A DNA stretch of 64,000 nucleotides from NCBI RefSeq assembly GCF_001025175.1, contig NZ_AP012324.1, positions 1,612,001-1,676,000 on the forward strand, read 5' to 3'. The notes below the pieces were generated by a model. That model saw only the letters and a list, made by a program, of their open reading frames with translations. It was not told where the DNA came from and searched no databases. This DNA is from Bifidobacterium breve DSM 20213 = JCM 1192 (lineage in GTDB: Bacteria > Actinomycetota > Actinomycetes > Actinomycetales > Bifidobacteriaceae). This document shows, piece by piece, positions 49,594 to 58,152 of this stretch (position 1 is the first letter of the stretch; every line of letters starts with the position of its first letter). Position numbers and translations under genes: made by a program.

Positions 49594-50496
49594 TTATCGC
49601 TGGTTGATGGAATCGGGCCAGGGGTATCGCTGCAGGTATTGCCGCAGTTCGCGAATGATCAGGCCGTTGGAGGCCACTACGTCATTGTCGTGACGCCAGT
49701 GGATGCGTTCGCCGTCCCATCGGCTCAGCGTACCCTGGGCCTCCCACACCACCACGGTTCCTGCGGCGATGGCCGCGATGTCCCACACGTGCAGCATGGG
49801 TTCAAAGTAGGCATCATACGTACCGTCCGCAACCTTGCACAAGTCAAGCGAGGCGGGACCGACACGCTTGATATCGGCCGGCTGTCCCGCAAGAGCGGAT
49901 GCGACATCAAGGGCACGCTGAGATTCGCTGGGGATGAAGGACATGCCATAGCTCAGCACGGAACCGTCCAGCGAGGAGGTCATCGAGGGAACGACTTTGT
50001 CGCGCTTTTCACCGACAGCAGTCTTATGAATACGCACGGCTCCCGCTCCCCTGGCGGCCAAATAGGTCAAGCCCAAGGCCGGCGCATGCACCACACCGAT
50101 AATGGGCTTGGGCTCATTATCCGGTCCGAACTCAAAGAGAGCCGCTGTCAGGGTCCATTCGCTCATGCGGCGCACATAGTTGATGACACCGTCGATTTTG
50201 CCGATGTACCAATAGCGCTGACCAGGGCGGCTTTCAGCGGGGCGTGTGGTCCAGAACCCGTCGAAATGGGCGATGTCGGCAAGTCTGGAACTCATGAAAC
50301 GCAGAATCTTGCTGTCGGTCTCCAGCCTATAGCGAGGGCCGTGTTCGCCATCGTCCGTACTGGGCAGGGCGAGATTGCGTGGGTTGAGCTGATCGTGAAG
50401 GGCGTGCTGGCCGGCTTCCTCAAGCAATCCGGCGACCTTGAGCGCCAGGTTGCGCAGGTCCTGTGGGGTCTCTTCGCGTGTTTCTTCCATAGTCAT
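49594..50496 (-). CDS. Inositol-monophosphatase-family protein with degenerate active site
   Basis: 300 aa. The IMPase fold is recognisable from VHAPALGLTYLAARGAGAV and the C-terminal WDIAAIAAGTVVVWEAQG. But key catalytic motifs are altered: the D-P-(I/L)-D-G-T metal motif reads GKIDGVINYV, losing the first Asp and the Thr, and the GEE motif is replaced by FDGFWTTRP. The protein may therefore be catalytically weak or a non-enzymatic relative. It starts 5 bp after dop and belongs to the dop-to-pafA block, hinting at a role in pupylation. Start ATG at 50496; ATG at 50490 is possible. Confidence 0.78.
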   Translation of the reverse strand: MTMEETREETPQDLRNLALKVAGLLEEAGQHALHDQLNPRNLALPSTDDGEHGPRYRLETDSKILRFMSSRLADIAHFDGFWTTRPAESRPGQRYWYIGKIDGVINYVRRMSEWTLTAALFEFGPDNEPKPIIGVVHAPALGLTYLAARGAGAVRIHKTAVGEKRDKVVPSMTSSLDGSVLSYGMSFIPSESQRALDVASALAGQPADIKRVGPASLDLCKVADGTYDAYFEPMLHVWDIAAIAAGTVVVWEAQGTLSRWDGERIHWRHDNDVVASNGLIIRELRQYLQRYPWPDSINQR

Positions 50497-50501
50497 CAAG
50501 T

Positions 50502-52166
50502 TTACCGTTCGCCATTGATGGCCAATGCCTTCAACAGATCGATGGCGTGTTCGGCTGCGTTGAGCTTTGCTTCGCAACGTGCTTTGCCATAGGCGAGCGG
50601 ATCGGAGATGTCCAAGGAGAACAAGTGATAATCGGGCGCGGCCATATGCCCCGCATTGCCGTAGAACTCGGTCGCCTCTCCGGCATCGACCGCGTTAGGG
50701 TCTCGTGCGGTCAGGCGAGACCAACTGACGGCTGCCACTTCGGCACCAAAGCGCTCCACCAATTTGGCCCTCAGCCATGCGCGGGTATTTTCAGGAGGCT
50801 CTGTGGTGGCACGTGCGAGGTCGGCTGCGGCGTTTACCCGCTCGGTACGCGGTTCAAGCTTGGCAAACACGCTATCCCGAGAATCGAGGGCGGCCCACTT
50901 CAAATCGATGACCTTCAGACGAGAATCGTCCCAACCGTTGGCGGCATCGGGGGTTGCCGCTCCGGTGATCTTTCGGCGCAACTTTTCCAACAGTTGCCAT
51001 TTGAGCAGCCATTCAACACGACTGGCCTCGCCGGTCATGGTAAGACGCTGATCGGCGTCGGCATGACGGATGGCGACGCAATCGGCAAGCGCCTGCCCCC
51101 ACATCGCCATGACGGAAGTGGTGGACTTGTCCGGCCATGCGGGTTCCCCAGAGGTGTCCGTGCCGTCAATCAGCGCAGCGACCTGGTAAACGGCTTGCCT
51201 CAGCTTGAGCTGAATCAGCCAGGCGGTGGTCTCACCGCCATTGGCCAGCGGCAGTGCAGCGTCTAACGTGAGGTCATGTGAGACGATGTGCATGGCTTCC
51301 ACCGGATCGGCCAGCTCAAGTTCGTCAAGAAAAGCGTTGAGATCAAAGCCGGCCTCATCAGCATGCTCGAGCAGCCACAGCAGCATGCTCGTAGTGCCAA
51401 GCTTCAACACTTGCGGCACATCCATGCGGTTGGCATCGCCAACGATGACATGCAGGCGGCGATACTCGTCGGTGGCGTGCGATTCGTCGCGCGTGTTGAT
51501 AATCGGCCGTTCAAAAGTGGTCTGCAATCCGACCTTGGCGTGGATATAGTCGGCACGCTGGCTCAGTTGATAACCGGGCATCTCACTGCGCTCGCCGATT
51601 CCCACGCGACCGGAACCGGCGTATATCTGGCGTGTGACGAAGTGCAGAGTCATCAGGCGAGTGACCTGATCGAAGGGAACCGCACGGGCCATCATATAGT
51701 TCTCGTGCGTGCCCCAGCAGGAGCCTTTGCCGTCCACGTTGTTGCGATGTAGTTCGATAGGCGTGCCGGTCTGACTGCTGGCCCGCTCGGTGGCGGCTTG
51801 CATGATGAGATCGCCAGCATAATCGTAGAGGACGGCCTCGAATGGGTCAGTCGTTTCCGGTGCGGAATATTCGGGGTGCGCATGGTCGACGTAGACACGG
51901 CCGCCGTTGGGGGCGATCACGTTGGTGATATTCAGTTGCGGTGCATCGGTGAGCATGTCAGGGCGTGCCGCAGCGCGTTCAAGGCGGGTGCCACGCGCAT
52001 CGTTGACCGGATCTTCCTGCCGGTAATCCCATCGGATGTTCTTGCTATGGCTGTCTGCCGCACCGTTGACCACATCGAAAGACAGTTGCACCGGGTTATA
52101 ACGACCGGCTCCGCTCAGCGACACCGCATATTCGGTTTCGGTGCCCATCACACGCTTCACACTCAT
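50502..52166 (-). CDS. dop: Depupylase/deamidase Dop
   Basis: 554 aa. Same fold as PafA, starting KRVMGTETEYAVSL, but with the Dop-type insertion after that motif and the downstream HENYMMAR, RRLHVIVGDANR motifs. Dop removes Pup from proteins; since Pup here already ends in Glu, the deamidase step should be unneeded. The ATG at 52166 is chosen because the family N-terminus begins here and a TATTAT hexamer lies exactly 7 nt upstream; no Shine-Dalgarno is present, so the mRNA may be leaderless. An earlier ATG (52175) overlaps that hexamer. First gene of the dop / IMPase-like / pup / pafA block. Confidence 0.92.
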   Translation of the reverse strand: MSVKRVMGTETEYAVSLSGAGRYNPVQLSFDVVNGAADSHSKNIRWDYRQEDPVNDARGTRLERAAARPDMLTDAPQLNITNVIAPNGGRVYVDHAHPEYSAPETTDPFEAVLYDYAGDLIMQAATERASSQTGTPIELHRNNVDGKGSCWGTHENYMMARAVPFDQVTRLMTLHFVTRQIYAGSGRVGIGERSEMPGYQLSQRADYIHAKVGLQTTFERPIINTRDESHATDEYRRLHVIVGDANRMDVPQVLKLGTTSMLLWLLEHADEAGFDLNAFLDELELADPVEAMHIVSHDLTLDAALPLANGGETTAWLIQLKLRQAVYQVAALIDGTDTSGEPAWPDKSTTSVMAMWGQALADCVAIRHADADQRLTMTGEASRVEWLLKWQLLEKLRRKITGAATPDAANGWDDSRLKVIDLKWAALDSRDSVFAKLEPRTERVNAAADLARATTEPPENTRAWLRAKLVERFGAEVAAVSWSRLTARDPNAVDAGEATEFYGNAGHMAAPDYHLFSLDISDPLAYGKARCEAKLNAAEHAIDLLKALAINGER

Positions 52167-52173
52167 GGATTCC

Positions 52174-52179
52174 ATAATA
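52174..52179 (-). promoter_or_regulatory. Candidate -10 element for dop
   Basis: Minus strand TATTAT, 7 nt before the dop ATG. No strong -35 is seen; the region just upstream is occupied by the hairpin at 52183-52220. Confidence 0.4.
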
Positions 52180-52182
52180 GAC

Positions 52183-52220
52183 GTGGCTCCCGGCCTTGCC
52201 TGAGCAAAGACGGGAGCCAC
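52183..52220 (-). terminator. Hairpin between alsE and dop
   Basis: GTGGCTCCCG (52183-52192) and CGGGAGCCAC (52211-52220) form a perfect 10-bp stem with an 18-nt loop, 58 bases past the epimerase stop. It probably ends the PTS/epimerase transcript; it also overlaps where the dop -35 would be. Confidence 0.6.
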
Positions 52221-52277
52221 GAGGTTAGGAATGGGTCATATACGACTGATTATGCGCGTGCCTTTTCGCACGCTGCG

Positions 52278-52994
52278 TCACTTGGCGGTGGTGTACAGTC
52301 CGTTGTCGAACTGGAAGCCGGTGCATTCCTCGTATTCGGAGACCATCTGGTTCCAAGAGGATTCGATGTTGTCGGTCAGGCCGAACAGACCGGAGCGGCC
52401 GATGACGTAAACATCCGGGTTCGCATCGGAAATCATCTTCCAGTGCGCCTTGTTGGTGGAGCCGTCCATCTCAATCTCGTAGTTGTAGCCCTTCTCCTCG
52501 CGCAGAGCACGCAGTTCGACGATCTTGTCAAGCGTCGACTCGAGGAAGCGCTGGCCAGCGAAACCGGGGTCGATGGTCATGATCGTGATCTTGTCGAGCA
52601 GATCGATGTACGGCTTGATGACATCGATTGAGGTCTCCGGGTTGAGCACAGCGCCAGCCTTAAGACCGGCAGCGTGGATCTTGTCGATCATAGAGAAAGC
52701 CACACCGTTGGCCACCTCGGAGGGGAAGCAGATGTAGTCGCACTTGACCTCGATGAGACGATCGACCCAGAAGGGGGCGTCCATCACCATCATGTGGGCG
52801 CTCATCGGCACATCGGAGATCTTGCGTACCTGTTCCACGAACCAGGGAGAGAGGGTGATGTTCGGCACGAAGTGACCGTCCATCACATCGATGTGGAAGG
52901 AGTTGACCTTGTCATTGAGGAAAGTAATCTGCTCCTTGAATTGATCGAGATCCATGGTCATCAGGGACGGTGAAAGCTGAATCTTGCGAGTCAT
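52278..52994 (-). CDS. alsE: D-allulose-6-phosphate 3-epimerase (AlsE-like)
   Basis: 238 aa, a ribulose-phosphate-epimerase TIM barrel. It is closer to E. coli AlsE than to Rpe: SPSLMTMDLDQFKEQITFL, FHIDVMDGHFVPNITLSPWF, LNPETSIDVIKPYID and IGRSGLF. Metal/catalytic residues are present (H and D in FHIDVMD, H in AHMMVMD, D in EIEMDGS). It would interconvert allulose 6-phosphate and fructose 6-phosphate. It lies downstream of a fructose-family PTS on the same strand, so the PTS may import allulose or allose-derived sugar. ATG at 52994; weak ribosome-binding site. A hairpin separates it from the EIIC gene. Confidence 0.82.
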   Translation of the reverse strand: MTRKIQLSPSLMTMDLDQFKEQITFLNDKVNSFHIDVMDGHFVPNITLSPWFVEQVRKISDVPMSAHMMVMDAPFWVDRLIEVKCDYICFPSEVANGVAFSMIDKIHAAGLKAGAVLNPETSIDVIKPYIDLLDKITIMTIDPGFAGQRFLESTLDKIVELRALREEKGYNYEIEMDGSTNKAHWKMISDANPDVYVIGRSGLFGLTDNIESSWNQMVSEYEECTGFQFDNGLYTTAK

Positions 52995-53051
52995 TACTGC
53001 GCTTCTTTCTTGAGTAATACGGGATATTTCCAGGTTTTTGGGCATAAGAAA

Positions 53052-53100
53052 CCGCGCGCCGGTGCCACAGACCTTGTGATTCCGGTTGGCCGGCGCGCGG
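53052..53100. terminator. GC-rich hairpin between EIIC and alsE
   Basis: CCGCGCGCCGG (53052-53062) and CCGGCGCGCGG (53090-53100) form a perfect 11-bp stem. It lies between two genes of the same strand and may cause partial termination or protect the PTS mRNA. Confidence 0.55.
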
Positions 53101-53171
53101 CCTTACTCTGTTGTGATGATTGCGGTCAGTTACTGACCGATATAACGGTGTCCGCTATCTCGCGATGCCAA

Positions 53172-54290
53172 TCACATGACCTTGATGTCGTCGAGGTCGA
53201 GCTCCTCTTCCTCGGCGGAGGAGGACTGCACGGCATCGAGCTGATCGGCGGGGATGTCCTTCTTGATCAGTGCGTAGACCACGCCGGTGACGACCACGTT
53301 GGCGGCGATGGCCAGCAGGCCGACCCACCAGTTGGAGCCCATGGTCGGCAGCATGAGGAAGCCACCGAACGGAATCGTTGCGCCTTCGCCGTTGGCAAGG
53401 GACATCAGGATTGCACCTTCAACGCAACCGCCGAGGCCAGCAGCCACGATGCCACGCACCAGGTCGTTCATCACAATCGGGATGGTGCCTTCGACGATGT
53501 TGACCACGCCCATCGGCATGGAGGACTTCAGGGTCTCGACCTCTTCGCGGGTGTAGATGTTCTTGCGCAGCAGCTTGGCGACAAGGAATGCGAAGCCGAA
53601 GCCGATCGGGGTGGCGGTGTTGGTCAGCTGCAGAGCGGTGACGGCGCCGTTGAGGCCTTCAGCCTGCAGGGTCAGGGCGAATGCGAACGCGGTCTTGTTG
53701 ATCGGGCCGCCGAAATCGACGATGGACAGGGTACCGATCACAGCACCGAAGATGAGGTTGGAGGCACCGGACATGGACTGCAGCAGGTTGGTCAGCCAGC
53801 TGGTGAACCAGGAGACCGGGGTGCCGATGATGTAGACCATGATCAGACCGGAGCTCAGTGATGCTAGGAACGGCACGATCAGAGTAGGCATCAGGCCCTT
53901 GGCCCAGCTCGGAACCTTCACGAGCTTGATGACGGCCACGGCGATCCAGCCGGCGACATAACCACCGATGATGCCGCCGATGAAACCGGCGGAGATGGAG
54001 TTGGCCGCGAGACCCACCACAAAGCCCGGTGCGATACCCGGCTTACCGGCGATGGAGAAGGCGATGCCGGTGGCGATGATGACCGGCAGCATGCCCAGGG
54101 CCTTGCCACCGAGGGTGGCGAGCGCTTCCAGGAAGTTGAACTTGCCCATCACAAGCGAGTCCTGGCTGGTACCGCCGAAGGCCATACCGATGGCAATGAC
54201 GAAACCGGCACCGCACACGATTGGAATCATGTACGAGATTGCGGTAAGCAGGTGCCCCTTAAAATTGGCAGCCTTCCAGAAATTCTTCAT
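53172..54290 (-). CDS. PTS fructose-family permease EIIC
   Basis: 372 aa, about nine transmembrane helices, with GKPGIAPGFVVGLAANSISAGF (split: GKPGIAPGFVVGL, ANSISAGF), GGPINKTAF and PFGGFLMLP, typical of the fructose PTS EIIC. It forms the membrane channel through which the sugar is imported and phosphorylated. In many genomes EIIA, EIIB and EIIC are fused; here they are separate genes. ATG at 54290 with AGGAGG 8 nt before. The substrate is likely a ketose; fructose or allulose are both possible. Confidence 0.9.
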   Translation of the reverse strand: MKNFWKAANFKGHLLTAISYMIPIVCGAGFVIAIGMAFGGTSQDSLVMGKFNFLEALATLGGKALGMLPVIIATGIAFSIAGKPGIAPGFVVGLAANSISAGFIGGIIGGYVAGWIAVAVIKLVKVPSWAKGLMPTLIVPFLASLSSGLIMVYIIGTPVSWFTSWLTNLLQSMSGASNLIFGAVIGTLSIVDFGGPINKTAFAFALTLQAEGLNGAVTALQLTNTATPIGFGFAFLVAKLLRKNIYTREEVETLKSSMPMGVVNIVEGTIPIVMNDLVRGIVAAGLGGCVEGAILMSLANGEGATIPFGGFLMLPTMGSNWWVGLLAIAANVVVTGVVYALIKKDIPADQLDAVQSSSAEEEELDLDDIKVM

Positions 54291-54341
54291 TGAAATTCCT
54301 CCTTGTTTTCTTATCTCTATTGCTATAAGCGCGGAAAGCGA

Positions 54342-54653
54342 TTACTTTTCGGCGATTTCGTGAAGCTTGGCGATGAGCTTGTTCGGAGCCTTGATCGCGG
54401 TCTCGGTGGAGACCTTGACGACCTTCTTGCCGGCAAAGCGCTCTTCGTTGGCGATCTTGATATCGATGGCGAGAATCACAATGTCCGCGTCGGCGATGTC
54501 CTGGGCGGTCAGCTCGTTCTCGACGCCGATGGTGCCCTGGGTCTCGATCTTGACCTCATCACCCGCGGCCTTGGCGGCATCTTCGAGCTTCTGCTGGGCC
54601 ATGTAGGTGTGCGCAATGCCAACGGTGCAGGCGCTCACTCCGACGATCTTCAT
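54342..54653 (-). CDS. PTS fructose-family EIIB
   Basis: 103 aa. Phosphorylation site Cys9 in GVSACTVGIAHTYMA, the fructose-type EIIB signature. It accepts phosphate from EIIA and passes it to the sugar held by EIIC. ATG at 54653 with AAAGGAG. Part of the five-gene PTS transcript. Confidence 0.93.
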   Translation of the reverse strand: MKIVGVSACTVGIAHTYMAQQKLEDAAKAAGDEVKIETQGTIGVENELTAQDIADADIVILAIDIKIANEERFAGKKVVKVSTETAIKAPNKLIAKLHEIAEK

Positions 54654-54703
54654 GATGTACTCCTTTGTTGTGTTTATTGGTTGCTATTGGTTCGAGAAAC
54701 GGT

Positions 54704-55174
54704 TCAGTCTTGGAACGCGGCGATGACCTCGTCGGCATCCTTGGCTTTAAGCAGCGCGTCAACGACTTGCTGCTGGGCCATCTTGCGGGCGAACATCGAG
54801 AGCAGCTTCAGATGATCGTTCGCGCCATCGCCGGAGGCACCGACGGTGAACATGACCACCAGCTTGGCGCCGGTGTCATCCAAGGATTCCCACTCGATCT
54901 CATGATCGAGAATCGCGATGGCGACGCCGTTGCGGGTCACAGTCTCGCTACGGCCGTGAGGGATGGCAATGTGATTGCCGATGCCGGTGGCGCCTTCCTC
55001 CTCGCGCTTGTGCAGTGCATCGAGGAAGTCATCGACGGAAGAAACGTATCCTTGTTCAAACAAGCGCTCGGCGAGCGTGCGGAACACATCTTCCTTGGTC
55101 TCGACCTTGACGTCAGTGAGAATCGTGTTGCGATCGAGAACGTCGTTGAGGGTAAGGGTTGCGGTGTCTGCCAC
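54704..55174 (-). CDS. PTS EIIA, fructose/mannitol type (first)
   Basis: 156 aa, PTS_EIIA type 2 domain with phosphoacceptor His73 in IAIPHGRS. It receives phosphate from HPr and passes it to EIIB. ATG at 55174 with a purine-rich AGGAAAGG upstream. It lies between the second EIIA gene and EIIB. Confidence 0.92.
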   Translation of the reverse strand: MADTATLTLNDVLDRNTILTDVKVETKEDVFRTLAERLFEQGYVSSVDDFLDALHKREEEGATGIGNHIAIPHGRSETVTRNGVAIAILDHEIEWESLDDTGAKLVVMFTVGASGDGANDHLKLLSMFARKMAQQQVVDALLKAKDADEVIAAFQD

Positions 55175-55217
55175 TGTGGTTCCTTTCTCCTAGTTGTTGA
55201 AAAAAATCGTTTGGTTC

Positions 55218-55646
55218 CTATTGGAAAATCTGGGTTACTGACTCTTGGCTGCCGGTACTGAACACGTTCAGCACCGCATCGTCGGCCAGTGAGGTGAAGA
55301 AGCGTTTCACGGCTTCCCCATCGTCCGCGCTCGGCTGTTCGGGCACCACGGTGAACACGAACCGATCCACTGCCGCGCCTTCACTCCAATCGAGAAGCGG
55401 TTCGGCGAGTTTGACGTAGACGAACGCGCCTTCAGTAACCGCCGGGCATGTGGCGTGCGGAATCGCTGTGTTGGTGGCAATAAGCGTATTGCCCAAATCT
55501 TCGCGGGCCACAAGGGCTTCGACCAGCGCGTCTTGCTCGCCGAATGACACCACGCCTTGCTGGGCAAGAGACTCAGCCACGCTGGAGATAAGCGTGTGCT
55601 TGTCGTTGGCGGCCAATGCCGGCTCCCATACCATGAGTCGTTTCAT
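55218..55646 (-). CDS. Second PTS EIIA-like protein
   Basis: 142 aa, shorter and divergent PTS_EIIA type 2 domain with His64 in TAIPHAT. Two EIIA-type proteins in one operon suggest that one phosphorylates the sugar system and the other the regulator. Its ATG (55646) overlaps the regulator's stop by 4 nt, so it is made together with the regulator and may be its dedicated partner. Which one supplies EIIB is not clear. Confidence 0.85.
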   Translation of the reverse strand: MKRLMVWEPALAANDKHTLISSVAESLAQQGVVSFGEQDALVEALVAREDLGNTLIATNTAIPHATCPAVTEGAFVYVKLAEPLLDWSEGAAVDRFVFTVVPEQPSADDGEAVKRFFTSLADDAVLNVFSTGSQESVTQIFQ

Positions 55647-57136
55647 CGTCCCATCGCCTCCCTGCGGATGCGGTTGGCTTCCTGTTCGAGACGGTCCTGA
55701 TCCTCGGTGGTGAGCATCGCGGACACCACCAACGTGGGCGCTGCGACTTCATCCGGCAGGCGGACGGTGGAAACGACCAGATCGATATCCGAGTATTTGG
55801 CGAGCGTTTGTGCCAGATTGCGCGACGACACCGTTTCCACAATGTTGAACCCGGAAAAGCGCTTGGCGATCTTGGCCTGCAATAGCTGCGCGGTGCCCAG
55901 GCCCGTTGTGCATACCAGTAGCAGGTTGAGCGGCATCGGAGCACGCTCCACGGCCTGCGCGAAATGCACGGTGATGAAACCAAGCTCCTCATCGTCGATG
56001 CGGGCAAGCCCATGGCGGCGCTCCAGCTCGCGGCAGGCATCGCTCACCTTGCTGAACAGGTACGGGTATTCAAGCTTGATTTGCTCGAGCAGATTGTTGG
56101 CCACACGAATGTTGTTGCGCAAGCGGTTCATCAGCGGCTTCATATGCAGCGACAGGTGAGCGAACAGCGCCTGCTTGTCGATGGTGCGGAAGGCCGGGTC
56201 TTCGGCGACATGATCGATGAGTTCATAAGTCAACTCGCGCACGTCATCGGGGATCTCGTGCGGGTCGAGCTGAGCGAAGTCGATGCGCGAGGAAGTGAGG
56301 TACTGGTACAGGTAGTAGACCTCGATACGCGGCAGTGCGGAGCCGAGGTAGACGTCGAAGTTGCCGATGACCTTCTCGCAGACCTGCGTGATCTCCTGAT
56401 GGTGCTCCATCAGCGCTTCGTCAGCGTTGCCCTGCTCGCCTTCGTCGATCAATGCCCCGACGCCGCGGAAACGTTCGATGAGAATGTACAGGTGGGTGAA
56501 CAGGTTCACGCTGTACGGGTAAGGAACCTGTGCGTGGGTGAGGTCCTCGATGAGGTCAAGCTGGTGAGAGACGAATGCCACGTCACGCTGCTGCACCGTA
56601 TGGTCAGCGTGCATGAACTGACCGTTGGCGATGTCATCATCGGTGACCAGCAGGCTGGCCATCGCACGACGGATGTCGGTTTCGGTACCGGACACCCAAA
56701 TGACATCGGCGCTGCGGGCAAGATCCAAATCGAACTTGGCAAGCATGCTACGCAAGGTGCGCACATCCACCGCGATAGCGGATTCGCTGATGTAGAACTT
56801 GCCCCACAGATCATTGATGCGGTACTGCTGCGGAGCGGTGATGAGCAGACGCTTGATGATCTCGTCGCGGCGTTCCACCGAGCTCAGCACACCGGGCTTG
56901 CCGGCTTCCGCGTTGAGGTCTCGCTGGGCGAAGTAATTGGAGGAGTTGAGGCGATAGCCGCGACCGCGCTGCGATTCGATGATCATGCCATTCGTGGACT
57001 GTTCGTTGACATGCTTGACGATACGTGACACGGTTTTGGTCGACACGCCAAGTACCGCGGACAGCTCCGTTCCGGGAACGAAATCACGGCGGTTCAACAG
57101 GTAGTTGAGCAGTGATTTATTGTAGCCAGTCGCCAT
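55643..57136 (-). CDS. PRD-containing PTS transcriptional regulator (BglG/MtlR-like)
   Basis: 497 aa. N-terminal HTH domains (FVPGTELSAVLGVSTKTVSR and a second at about 90-120), two PTS regulation domains with conserved His residues (FTHLYILIERF and FAHLSLHMK, plus ITVHFAQAVERA), and a GatB-type EIIB-like domain with Cys in LVCTTGLGTAQLLQ near the C-terminus. PTS-dependent phosphorylation of these sites would switch it. ATG at 57136 with AAGGAGG. First gene of the PTS operon; an 18-bp perfect palindrome upstream (57210-57253) is its likely operator. Confidence 0.9.
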   Translation of the reverse strand: MATGYNKSLLNYLLNRRDFVPGTELSAVLGVSTKTVSRIVKHVNEQSTNGMIIESQRGRGYRLNSSNYFAQRDLNAEAGKPGVLSSVERRDEIIKRLLITAPQQYRINDLWGKFYISESAIAVDVRTLRSMLAKFDLDLARSADVIWVSGTETDIRRAMASLLVTDDDIANGQFMHADHTVQQRDVAFVSHQLDLIEDLTHAQVPYPYSVNLFTHLYILIERFRGVGALIDEGEQGNADEALMEHHQEITQVCEKVIGNFDVYLGSALPRIEVYYLYQYLTSSRIDFAQLDPHEIPDDVRELTYELIDHVAEDPAFRTIDKQALFAHLSLHMKPLMNRLRNNIRVANNLLEQIKLEYPYLFSKVSDACRELERRHGLARIDDEELGFITVHFAQAVERAPMPLNLLLVCTTGLGTAQLLQAKIAKRFSGFNIVETVSSRNLAQTLAKYSDIDLVVSTVRLPDEVAAPTLVVSAMLTTEDQDRLEQEANRIRREAMGR

Positions 57137-57194
57137 TGCCTTGCCTCCTTGACATATTCCAATGTAAGGGGAACACGGAGGCGGACTGCCGTTC

Positions 57195-57253
57195 TACGGA
57201 CAAACTGTTGTCCGTTGTCTACGGACACTGCCTCCTGTCCGTAGACAACGGAC
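57195..57253. promoter_or_regulatory. 18-bp perfect inverted repeat upstream of the PTS regulator
   Basis: GTCCGTTGTCTACGGACA (57210-57227) and its exact inverse (57236-57253) surround an 8-nt loop. A further CTACGGACA half-site sits at 57195-57203. It lies 74 bases upstream of the PRD regulator gene and 127 bases upstream of the divergent HAD gene, a good candidate operator or attenuator. Confidence 0.7.
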
Positions 57254-57379
57254 ATCAGACCATCAGCCGCTCCGAGTAGCGCTGCCGCACGAACCTAATA
57301 TGAGAGTTGAGGGCGGTTTTCCGCCTTTGCACCTGATGCCTGTTCAATAGGTCTCATGAATCTCATGAAAGGAAACACG

Positions 57380-58093
57380 ATGAAGGGTTGGCCTGGAGAA
57401 TCGGAGCTGAATATACCGTTCAATGAAGTGATCGCCTATGACTCCGCTGCGGCTCATGCCAGGCAGCCGATCGCCAACGTCATCTTTGATTTCGGCAATG
57501 TACTCGTCGATTGGGATCCGCAGGCGCTGTTCATGCCGCGCTACAGCGAGAAGCGTATCGAGGATTTTCTCGACAATGACATATCCGGCTTTTACGACGC
57601 CTGCGACAGGATGGATGCGGGAGCCAGCCCGGCCGAGGGCATTGCGTGGATACGTGAGACTCATGGTGAACGCTGGGCTGAGATGCTTGCCTACTATTTC
57701 GATAATTTCTTGGACTCACTTACCGGCACCATTCCCGGCATGCGCGTACTGGTGCATGACATCAAGACCGCCGGCCTTGGTGTATGGGGATTGTCGAATT
57801 GGCAACGGGAGACCATTGGCGAGGCCGAGAACGCCTATGAGATTCTGCGCATGCTGAATGGACGCGTCATTTCCAGTGAGGTCCATATGCGCAAGCCCGA
57901 TACGGCCATCTATATGAAAGCGTTGGAGTCCTTTGGCATTGATGCCGAGACAACCGTGTTTGTTGACGACAGGGCGTCCAATGTGATCGGCGCGAACCGT
58001 GCGGGGATTCGCTGCATCCGTTTCCACGACGAGCGCGGGCTGCGAGAGACGCTTATCGATGCCGGAGTGCCGATTCCGGCGGTCGCCGAATAG
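57380..58093 (+). CDS. HAD-superfamily hydrolase
   Basis: 237 aa. HAD motif I around nucleophile D37 (VIFDFGNVLVDWD), motif II (GLSNW), motif III Lys in MRKPD and motif IV VDDRASNV. This is the YihX/haloacid-dehalogenase-like subgroup that dephosphorylates sugar phosphates and similar compounds. ATG at 57380 follows AAAGGAAACACG; ATGs upstream lack a ribosome-binding site. The N-terminus MKGWPGE is repeated in the partial HAD gene at 63851, marking the two as paralogues. Divergent from the PTS operon, convergent with arc. Confidence 0.88.
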   Translation: MKGWPGESELNIPFNEVIAYDSAAAHARQPIANVIFDFGNVLVDWDPQALFMPRYSEKRIEDFLDNDISGFYDACDRMDAGASPAEGIAWIRETHGERWAEMLAYYFDNFLDSLTGTIPGMRVLVHDIKTAGLGVWGLSNWQRETIGEAENAYEILRMLNGRVISSEVHMRKPDTAIYMKALESFGIDAETTVFVDDRASNVIGANRAGIRCIRFHDERGLRETLIDAGVPIPAVAE

Positions 58094-58152
58094 GTATGCG
58101 CTCATTCCGTTGTGCGGCTGACTTATGGCTATGACGCAGCCGCACGGCTGAT

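Noticed and set aside
47800-52166. 20S proteasome subunits between pup and pafA
   Set aside because: The pup and pafA genes overlap by one base, leaving no room; no prcA/prcB-like frame was found anywhere in the window.
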